Shown here one piece after another: positions 5,928 to 11,723 of a stretch of 11,723 nucleotides of DNA (positions are counted from its first letter, which is position 1; every line of letters starts with the position of its first letter). Made by a program: the position numbers and the translations under genes. The notes beneath the pieces are model-generated. The model saw nothing but the letters and a program-made list of their open reading frames with translations, was not told where the DNA came from and did not search any database. Source of the stretch: Phascolarctobacterium sp. (GTDB lineage Bacteria; Bacillota; Negativicutes; Acidaminococcales; Acidaminococcaceae); assembly GCA_019417125.1 (NCBI GenBank), contig DXVZ01000042.1:1-11723 (forward strand), written 5' to 3'.

Positions 5928-5959
5928 TTAGCGTGCGTTGACTTTGCACGCTAATTTTT
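5928..5959 (+). terminator. Hairpin with T run after fic, overlapping the alaS promoter
   Basis: TTAGCGTGC (5928-5936) and its exact complement GCACGCTAA (5946-5954) form a 9-bp stem with a 9-nt loop, followed by TTTTT (5955-5959). It reads as an intrinsic terminator for fic. The alaS -35 box lies in its loop, so the same palindrome could also be a protein-binding site. Confidence 0.75.
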
Positions 5960-5966
5960 ATATAAT
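5938..5966 (+). promoter_or_regulatory. Sigma-A promoter of alaS
   Basis: TTGACT (5938-5943) and TATAAT (5961-5966) are spaced exactly 17 bp apart, close to full consensus. Transcription should start near 5973, leaving a leader of under 40 nt. That is too short for a T-box riboswitch, so tRNA-responsive control of alaS is not supported here. Confidence 0.8.
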
Positions 5967-6010
5967 TTTGTTATGCGTTGTACCTATTTAAAAGGAGCGA
6001 TTTTTGAATT

Positions 6011-8624
6011 ATGAAGTACATGAGTGGTAACGAAATCCGTAAAAGATTTTTGAAGTTTTTTGAAGACAGAGGGCATCTTGTGCTGCCGAGCGCTTCGCTC
6101 ATTCCGCAGGATGATCCGACTCTGCTTTTAATTGGCGCGGGTATGGCGCCCTTTAAGCCGTTTTTTACCGGCAAAATGAAACCGCCTTCTCCGCGTATTA
6201 CTACCTGCCAAAAATGTGTGCGCACCGGCGATATTGAAAACGTAGGCCGCACTGCGCGCCACCATACCTATTTTGAAATGCTGGGCGATTTTTCTTTCGG
6301 CGATTATTTTAAGAAGGAAATTATCCCCTGGAGCTGGGAGTTTTTAACCAAAGAACTGGAACTGCCAGCCGATAAGCTGTGGGTAACTATCCACCCGACG
6401 GACGACGAGGCATACGAAATTTGGCACAATGTTGTGGGCGTGCCCGATGAACGCATTGTACGCCTGGAAGAAAACTTTTGGGAAACCGGCAGCGGCCCGT
6501 GCGGACCGGACAGCGAGCTGCACATTGATATGGGCGAAGAACGCGGCTGCGGCAGGCCGGACTGCAAACCGGGCTGCGACTGCGACCGTTTTTTGGAGAT
6601 TTGGAACCTGGTATTTACCCAGTATGACCAGCACGAGGACGGCACTTATACCCCGCTTGCCAATAAAAATATTGATACCGGCGCAGGTTTAGAGCGTTTG
6701 GCTTCAGTTTTGCAGGGCAAACCTTCCAACTTTGAAACCGACCTTATTTTCCCGATTATTGAACACGCTGCCAAGGTTGCCGGTGTAGAATACGGCAAAG
6801 ACAAAAAGACCGACGTTTCTTTAAAGGTTATTGCCGACCATGTACGCAGCATTACCTTTATGATTGCAGACGGCGTGCTGCCTTCCAATGAGGGCCGCGG
6901 CTATGTACTGCGCCGCGTACTGCGCCGTGCCGTGCGCCACGGGCGTTTAATCGGCATTGAGGATAAATTTTTAAACGGCGCTGTCGATGTAGTTATTGAT
7001 ATGTTTAAAGAGCCTTATCCGTACCTTGTTGAGAAAACCAGCTTTATCCATAAGGTTATCGACATGGAAGAAACCAGCTTCCTGCGTACGCTGCGCCAGG
7101 GCTGCGATTTGCTTTACACCGAAATTGAAAACCTTAAAAAAGAAAATAAAACCGTGCTGGACGGCGCAACAGCTTTCCGCCTGAGCGACACCTTCGGCTT
7201 CCCGCGCGAACTGACTGCCGAGATTTTGGAAGAAGAAGGCATGACGATGGACGAGAAAGCGTTTAATGAAGCGTTGGAAGTTCAGCGTAAGATGGCGCGC
7301 GATGCCCGCGACGATAAAACCGGACGCCCGGTAATTTACAATACCCGCAGCATTGACCTTGCTGCGCTGAAAGTTGACGAGGGTGCAGAGGGCGGCAAAA
7401 TCGTTGCTATGTACCCCGCGCACGATGCACAGCCGGTTGAGAGCATGGAGGACGGCAAAAAAGCCGCCGTTATTACTGACGTTACCGCTTTCCACGCTGA
7501 AGGCGGCGGACAGCTGGGCGACACTGGCCGCATTATTGCCCCTGCCGGCGTAATGCAGGTTGAAACCACCAAAAAACTGCCGGACGGCGCAACCATTATG
7601 ATTGGCACTGTTACCGAAGGCACTGTTGCCGTTGGTGACGAGGTTAAATTTGAAATTGAACGCGGGCGCAAAAACGATATTGACCGCAACCCACCTGCTG
7701 CACGCAGCCTTAAAACAGGTGCTGGGCGACCATGTAAACCAGGCAGGCAGCTATGTTGGGCCAGACCGTCTGCGTTTCGATTTTTCTCATTTCTCGCCGG
7801 TAACGGAAGAAGAACTGCGCAAGGTTGAAGAAATTGTCAATGACCAGATTTTGGCGGCTAAAGACTTAACTATTGAAGAACTGCCGATAGACGAAGCTAA
7901 AAAGCGCGGCGCGGTGGCGCTGTTTGGTGAAAAATACGGCAGCATTGTCCGCGTTGTTACCGTGCCGGGCTTTTCGATGGAATTTTGCGGCGGCGTACAT
8001 GTTGGCAACACCGCGCAGATTGGTATGTTTAAAATCCTGTCCGAATCGAGCACCGGCGCTGGCGTACGCCGTATTGAAGCTGTAACCGGCCACGGCGCGT
8101 TAAGCTATGTGCGCGAGATGGAAGATATGGTTAAAACCGCTGCTGCAGGGCTTAAATGCCGCAGCAACGATTTGTGCGCACGCATCTGCGCATTGCAGTC
8201 CGATTACAAAGCTGCGGAACAGAAAATTGGCGAACTGGAAGGGCAGATTGCCAAAGCTCAGGTCAGCGACGCTGCGGCAAGCGTAGTTGACGTTAAAGGC
8301 GTGCCGGTGCTGGTACAAAAAGTCAGCGCTGGCGACGTTGAAGCGCTGCGCAGCCTGGGCGACCAGATGCGCGATAAAGTCGGCGGCGTTGTAGTGCTGG
8401 CTGACGTTATTGACAGCGGCAAAATCAACATTCTTGCCATGGCAACCAAAGATGCTGTTGCCAAAGGCATCCACGCCGGGCAGATTGTTAAAGAAACCGC
8501 CAAGGTTTGCGGCGGCGGTGGCGGCGGACGCCCCGATATGGCGCAGGCCGGCGGCAAGGACGCTTTTAAACTGGACGAAGCGCTGGCGGCAGCTATGAAA
8601 GTTATTGAAAGCCAGATTAAATAA
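6011..8624 (+). pseudogene. alaS: Alanyl-tRNA synthetase, reading frame broken near codon 559
   Basis: Two overlapping frames together encode a complete AlaRS. The first (from ATG 6011; AGGAG at 5993-5997) covers the class II core with RTGDIENVGRTARHHTYFEM near residues 71-90. It is correct up to ...RGRKNDIDR (codon at 7685-7687). The second resumes at about 7683-7686 with TATHLLHAALKQVLGDHV and continues through the editing domain (FCGGVHV) to the Gly-rich GGGGGRPDMAQAGG C-terminal region, stop at 8622-8624. The family motif RNHTATHLLH has lost N-H-T, including the first zinc-binding His of the editing site. Restoring 11 nt gives about 874 residues, close to the usual 876-878. As written, translation reads through out of frame and stops near 7828, giving an aminoacylation domain without editing. 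AlaRS is essential, so either the sequence has an error, another copy exists, or the editing part is really lost. Confidence 0.88.
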
Positions 8625-8638
8625 TTTCACAAATTAGT

Positions 8639-8670
8639 AACGGCTGGGCGGATAAGCTCAGCCGTTTCTT
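8639..8670 (+). terminator. Rho-independent terminator after alaS
   Basis: AACGGCTG (8639-8646) pairs perfectly with CAGCCGTT (8659-8666), followed by the T-rich TCTTTCT. The stem is 8 bp with a 12-nt loop. It lies 15 nt after the alaS stop. Confidence 0.8.
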
Positions 8671-8692
8671 TCTATTATTTTGCGTAAAGGTG

Positions 8693-8701
8693 TGTTAAAA
8701 T
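8693..8701 (+). promoter_or_regulatory. Possible extended -10 promoter for ireB-ruvX
   Basis: TGTTAAAAT (8693-8701) fits TGn-TAAAAT after the alaS terminator. There is no good -35 box. Downstream, CCTTTTAT (8712-8719) can partly pair with ATAAAGG, which overlaps the ireB ribosome site. That might dampen translation, but the pairing is short. Confidence 0.4.
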
Positions 8702-8741
8702 AAATAAAAAGCCTTTTATTTTTTATAAAGGAGGAAAAGCT

Positions 8742-9002
8742 ATGAATGTTTCGGGCGAAACTATGATGTTTAAACGCAATGAAGATAAAAAAGACGTAGC
8801 GCAGACTCTGCGCGAGGTATATGCTGCGTTGCAGGAAAAAGGCTACAACCCGGTTGACCAGTTGGTGGGCTATCTTTTAAGCGGCGACCCTACTTACATT
8901 ACCAGCCACAAGGATTCGCGCACCAAGCTGCGCCGTTTTGAACGTTATGAACTGCTGGAAGAACTTGTAAAAAGCTATCTTTCCGCAGCGGCTAAAAAAT
9001 AA
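8742..9002 (+). CDS. ireB: IreB family regulatory phosphoprotein (DUF965, YrzL-like)
   Basis: The 86-residue product carries the family core ALQEKGYNPVDQLVGYLLSGDPTYITSHKDSRTKLRRFER and the ending LLEELVKSYL. IreB in Enterococcus is a small substrate of the PASTA kinase IreK, and its phosphorylation at two N-terminal Thr residues affects cephalosporin tolerance (recalled). The aligned positions here are S4 and T7 (MNVSGETMMF), so both could accept phosphate. AAAGGAGG (8728-8735) sets the ATG at 8742. ruvX starts 9 nt after its stop, as in the conserved alaS-yrzL-yrrK order of Bacillota. Confidence 0.92.
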   Translation: MNVSGETMMFKRNEDKKDVAQTLREVYAALQEKGYNPVDQLVGYLLSGDPTYITSHKDSRTKLRRFERYELLEELVKSYLSAAAKK

Positions 9003-9011
9003 GGCGGCGCT

Positions 9012-9425
9012 ATGAAAAGAAGTATGGGGCTTGATGTCGGCACGCGTACCATTGGCGTGGCGACGAGCGATTTACTGGGCATGATAGCCGGAGGCGTGGA
9101 AACAATCCGCCGCACGACGGAGGAAAAAGATTTTGCGCGCATTGGCGAACTGATTAAGGAACACGAGGTAGACACCATCGTTGTGGGTTATCCTAAAAAT
9201 ATGAACGGCACCATCGGCGAACGCGGGCTTGCCAGCGAGGCTTTTGCTGAAGAACTGCGCAGACGTTTTGGCGTGAAGGTGGTGCTGTGGGATGAGCGGC
9301 TTTCGACCGTGGCGGCGGAAAACGTGCTGATTGACGCTGACCTGCGGCGGAAAAAGCGCCGTAAAATTATTGATATGATGGCGGCTGTGGTAATTTTGCA
9401 GAACTATCTGGACAGCAGGCGCTGA
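9012..9425 (+). CDS. ruvX: Putative pre-16S rRNA nuclease / Holliday junction resolvase RuvX (YqgF)
   Basis: The 137-residue product has the RNase H-like fold signature. GLDVGTRTIGVATSD holds the first catalytic Asp (D8). VVGYPKNMNGTIG follows at 57-69, then WDERLSTVAAE at 93-103. IIDMMAAVVILQNYLD at 119-134 holds the last Asp (D121). The YqgF family is essential in several bacteria and is linked to processing of the 5' end of 16S rRNA; the older resolvase name is still used. The start overlaps a weak AAGG just after the ireB stop, so translation is probably coupled. The next gene begins 24 nt after its stop. Confidence 0.93.
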   Translation: MKRSMGLDVGTRTIGVATSDLLGMIAGGVETIRRTTEEKDFARIGELIKEHEVDTIVVGYPKNMNGTIGERGLASEAFAEELRRRFGVKVVLWDERLSTVAAENVLIDADLRRKKRRKIIDMMAAVVILQNYLDSRR

Positions 9426-9449
9426 ACAAACAGCAGTGAGGTGAGATTG

Positions 9450-11081
9450 ATGTTACAAAGAAAACATAAAATAGCGGGCGGCGTTATCGCGGCGCTGATA
9501 ATTATCGGCACGCTGGCGGTGCATGTGGCAGGCAACAAGGCGGCAGGCTTTGTTAACGAGATGGCGGATAAGCAGACGGTATTGCAGGGCAAGCTGGAAA
9601 TTGGGCATTTCAGCGCCAGCGTATCGGGCAACGTAGTTTTTGAAAACGTTGTCTGGACGGCGCCTACCGGTAAAAAACTTGCCGAGGTGCCGGTGATGAA
9701 CGTATCCGCTAATTTGTTTGATATTGTTAAAGGCTCTTTCGGTATCAATTCCATTAACAGCATTTCTATTGAAAAACCGAAATTTGCCGTAAATTATACC
9801 GATAAAGACGGTTTGGACATTATTAACTACATCAATTTTTCTAAAAAAGAGGATGACACGCCTACTGAGTTCCGCGGTATGGTAGAAATTACCGACGGTG
9901 CGCTGGCGCTGGATATGAACGGGCAGCAGCTTGATTTTGACAGCGTGGAAATGCAGGCTAATTTAAAGGAATTTCCTGATATTAAATTTACTTTGCAGGG
10001 CAAAAACGGCGATGCGGATTTAATCGGCAGCATTGATAAAACTTATGATGACGTAAACATTGGCGCGGAAGTTAAAAATTTGCAGATTACCGAGCTGATG
10101 AAAGTGCTGCCTTCGTTTGGCGAACTGAGTATTACCGGCGGCGTTATTAACGGCGCTAAACTTACGGCGGCGCTGCACGATGCGCAGTGGAAGCTGAACC
10201 TTGACGGCAGCCTGGCAAATGTTGCGGGCAAAGCGCTGGGGTATAACATCAGCGACGGCAGCGGCAGCTTTGCCATTGATAACAACGGTTCTACCTTTAC
10301 CGGCGTTAAAACCAAGGTGGAAGGGCAGGAAGTAACCATGGACGGCAAAATCATTTTCCAAAAACAGGGCATGCCTACCTATGATTTGAACGTCGCTGCT
10401 CCGTCCTTCCGCGTAGACGCCGTAAGCCCGGGCCTTGGCATTACCGACAGCGTGAACATTAACGGCAAAGTAACGGGCGCGATTGACAATCCTGTTATCA
10501 ACGGCAGCTTTAGCATGGACAAGCTGGAGGTTGCGCCGCTGGTTGCTACCGGCATTAACGGCAATTATAACTACGCTAACGGTTTGGTTACATTAAGCAA
10601 TACCTACGCCAATGTTTACAGCGGCACGCTGGGCGTTAGCGGCACGGTAGAAGCGGCAACCAAAAACTTTGCGCTGCATCTTTCGGGCAGCGGCATGGAC
10701 AGCACTGCCGTAACGGAAACGCAAATCAGCGGACCGCTGAGCTTTGAGGCTGACGCTAACGGCACCGGCAGTGCGGACAGCGCTGTGGCAAACGGCACCT
10801 TTAACATTGCGCCCGGCAATTTTGCTGGCGTGCCGTTTAACTCGCTTTCCGGCAATTTCAGCCGGTCTGGCGGGCAGATGTCGTTCTCCGGCATTACGAT
10901 TGCGACGCCGCTGGGCAGCTTTACCAGCAATGCCGTAATGAACAGCAGCGGCAAGATTACCTTTGACAAAATGAGCGAAAGCGCCTTTACCGCGCCGACC
11001 AGAGAAGAAGTGCAGCAGAATGTACGCGAGCAGGTTGGCGGCGCCGTAAAACAGGGGCTTGGCAAATTGTTCGGCAAATAA
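9450..11081 (+). CDS. AsmA/TamB-like membrane-anchored envelope protein
   Basis: The 543-residue protein has a short basic N-terminus and one membrane segment at about residues 8-27 (IAGGVIAALIIIGTLAVHV). The rest is a long beta-rich body in the exported region. It shows patterns typical of AsmA/DUF748/TamB proteins: repeated amphipathic strands, SIEKPKFAVNYTDKDGLDI, GKVTGAIDNPVINGSFSM, and a C-terminal amphipathic EQVGGAVKQGLGKLFGK. Such proteins are thought to form lipid-transfer bridges or to support outer-membrane assembly in diderm bacteria. That points to an outer membrane here. GAGGTGAG (9437-9444) sets the ATG at 9450; the in-frame GTG at 9441 lies within that site. It is probably co-transcribed with ireB-ruvX and ends at a terminator. 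Exact subfamily unresolved. Confidence 0.75.
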   Translation: MLQRKHKIAGGVIAALIIIGTLAVHVAGNKAAGFVNEMADKQTVLQGKLEIGHFSASVSGNVVFENVVWTAPTGKKLAEVPVMNVSANLFDIVKGSFGINSINSISIEKPKFAVNYTDKDGLDIINYINFSKKEDDTPTEFRGMVEITDGALALDMNGQQLDFDSVEMQANLKEFPDIKFTLQGKNGDADLIGSIDKTYDDVNIGAEVKNLQITELMKVLPSFGELSITGGVINGAKLTAALHDAQWKLNLDGSLANVAGKALGYNISDGSGSFAIDNNGSTFTGVKTKVEGQEVTMDGKIIFQKQGMPTYDLNVAAPSFRVDAVSPGLGITDSVNINGKVTGAIDNPVINGSFSMDKLEVAPLVATGINGNYNYANGLVTLSNTYANVYSGTLGVSGTVEAATKNFALHLSGSGMDSTAVTETQISGPLSFEADANGTGSADSAVANGTFNIAPGNFAGVPFNSLSGNFSRSGGQMSFSGITIATPLGSFTSNAVMNSSGKITFDKMSESAFTAPTREEVQQNVREQVGGAVKQGLGKLFGK

Positions 11082-11090
11082 AATAAGTTT

Positions 11091-11122
11091 AAACGCCTGT
11101 GCTTTGCCGCAGGCGTTTTTTT
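11091..11122 (+). terminator. Rho-independent terminator after the AsmA-like gene
   Basis: AAACGCCTG (11091-11099) pairs with CAGGCGTTT (11110-11118), and the T run continues to 11122. It lies 9 nt after the stop codon and ends the ireB-ruvX-asmA-like unit. Confidence 0.88.
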
Positions 11123-11154
11123 ACAGGCGCAGCCAAAATTAAAAGATACTTTTG

Positions 11155-11184
11155 TTGACAGTTTGCGGTATGATAAGATAAAAT
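11155..11184 (+). promoter_or_regulatory. Sigma-A promoter of the DUF1292 gene
   Basis: TTGACA (11155-11160) is a perfect -35 box, and TAAAAT (11179-11184) at 18 bp spacing is the best -10. GATAAA at 16 bp spacing (11177-11182) is an alternative. Confidence 0.65.
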
Positions 11185-11223
11185 AAACCTAATTATACTT
11201 ATGCTTTAAGAAAGAGGTACAAA

Positions 11224-11580
11224 ATGGACGATAACAAAGAATTTGAAATTGAACATGACCATATCGACGAAGAAGAAATCGTTGTTATTACTGACGAGGA
11301 CGGCAACGAAATGTATTTCCGCGAGGAAATGGTAATCCCCGTAGGCGAAAAAAGCTTTGCTGTGCTTTCCGCGCTGGATGTTGACGACTGCGATTGCGAA
11401 GACGAAGAATGCCATTGCCATGACCATGAAGCAGAAGACGATGACGAGGACAATGTAATTATTGCCCGCATTGATTTCGACGAAGACGGCAATGAAATTT
11501 ATCTTGGGCCTACCGATGAGGAGTTTGAAGAAGTTAAAGAAGCTTACGAAAAACTGCTTGCCGAATGGGACGAAGAATAA
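11224..11580 (+). CDS. DUF1292 (YrzB-like) very acidic protein with a Cys/His insert
   Basis: The 118-residue protein has the DUF1292 pattern IVVITDEDGNEMYF near residues 19-32 and a second copy-like VIIARIDFDEDGNEIYLGPTDEEFEEV near 78-104. Between them lies CDCEDEECHCHDH (residues 56-68) in a run of Asp and Glu. It has four Cys and three His within 13 residues and looks like a metal-binding patch. It is longer than the roughly 90 residues usual for YrzB. Function is not known for the family. AGAGG (11213-11217) sets the ATG. Position after ruvX and before an mltG-like gene matches Bacillus yrrK-yrzB-yrrL order (recalled), except for the inserted AsmA-like gene. It has its own promoter and terminator. 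Confidence 0.87.
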   Translation: MDDNKEFEIEHDHIDEEEIVVITDEDGNEMYFREEMVIPVGEKSFAVLSALDVDDCDCEDEECHCHDHEAEDDDEDNVIIARIDFDEDGNEIYLGPTDEEFEEVKEAYEKLLAEWDEE

Positions 11581-11589
11581 AAAGCTTAG

Positions 11590-11615
11590 TGCCGGACCGC
11601 TGGTCCGGCATTTTT
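11590..11615 (+). terminator. Rho-independent terminator after the DUF1292 gene
   Basis: TGCCGGACC (11590-11598) pairs perfectly with GGTCCGGCA (11602-11610) around a 3-nt loop, followed by TTTTT (11611-11615). It is a GC-rich and very stable stem. Confidence 0.93.
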
Positions 11616-11651
11616 AAAGTACAAAAGTTTAGGGTTTAGGGGCGGCGGAAT

Positions 11652-11723
11652 ATGAGAAAAATATTACCGTTTTTTATGAGTACGCTGCTGGTAATATTTG
11701 TGGCGTCCTACTGGGTTTTAAAT
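11652..11723 (+). CDS. N-terminus of a membrane protein, probably endolytic transglycosylase MltG (partial)
   Basis: The first 24 codons read MRKILPFFMSTLLVIFVASY and continue to the window end. They show a basic start and one hydrophobic segment, as expected for a membrane anchor or signal. AGGGGCGG (11637-11644) lies upstream at suitable distance. The identity is taken only from synteny: in Bacillota the DUF1292 gene is commonly followed by the YceG/MltG gene (yrrL). The catalytic domain lies outside the window, so the name is not shown by sequence. Confidence 0.5.
   Translation, partial: MRKILPFFMSTLLVIFVASYWVLN

Noticed and set aside
5883..6010. T-box riboswitch upstream of alaS
   Set aside because: The interval is only about 130 bp, and the promoter leaves a leader under 40 nt. 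I saw no specifier stem or antiterminator.
7660..7700. Programmed ribosomal frameshift joining the two alaS frames
   Set aside because: There is no proper slippery heptamer (only five A before C), and any single-base shift would still omit the conserved N-H-T residues. A deletion fits better.
8490..8560. Gly-rich GGC repeats at the alaS 3' end as a microsatellite
   Set aside because: They encode the normal GGGGGRPDMAQAGG segment of the AlaRS C-terminal domain.
7602..8624. Independent gene encoding the C-terminal half of AlaRS, as in split alaS
   Set aside because: The apparent start lies out of frame inside the upstream catalytic part, with no ribosome site. The N-terminal 25 or so residues of that frame are not AlaRS-like.

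Overview
The window looks like chromosomal housekeeping DNA of a Bacillota bacterium, most likely a Negativicutes member (inference, no database search). Gene order matches conserved Bacillota blocks: mtaB-hinT-rpsU-yqeY, then tcdA-rarA preceded by 6S RNA, then alaS-ireB-ruvX-(AsmA-like)-DUF1292-(mltG start). All recognised genes are on the + strand. Shine-Dalgarno sites are strong and purine-rich. An AsmA/TamB-like protein sits among genes that are otherwise Firmicute-type, which suggests a diderm Firmicute with an outer membrane.

Region 1 (1-1350): the 3' end of a methylthiotransferase gene (mtaB), a HIT-family hydrolase (hinT), ribosomal protein bS21 (rpsU) with its own consensus promoter and a structured 5' leader, and yqeY, closed by a strong terminator. 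Region 2 (1351-3683): a 6S RNA gene with its own promoter. Its 3' U-run touches the ribosome binding site of tcdA (ct6A dehydratase), which is followed at once by rarA (replication/recombination AAA+ ATPase).

Region 3 (3684-5960): an AT-richer, accessory-looking block between rarA and alaS. It holds a CD3324-type small helix-turn-helix protein, a DUF1062 zinc-ribbon protein and a class II Fic AMP-transferase carrying its own inhibitory motif. The first two genes share one upstream layout: an inverted repeat bracketing a possible -10 box, then a Shine-Dalgarno site, a tiny ORF, and the gene.

Region 4 (5961-11723): alaS, whose reading frame is broken at the first editing-site motif. The break is best explained by loss of 11 bp between two 8-bp direct repeats. 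Then come ireB, ruvX, an AsmA-like envelope protein, a DUF1292 protein with an unusual Cys/His-rich acidic insert, and the first 24 codons of a membrane protein that is probably mltG by position.

The strongest points for a second look are the alaS frame break, the paired leader-ORF layouts, the rpsU leader, and the Cys/His insert of the DUF1292 protein. I found no CRISPR array, insertion sequence, tRNA or rRNA gene.
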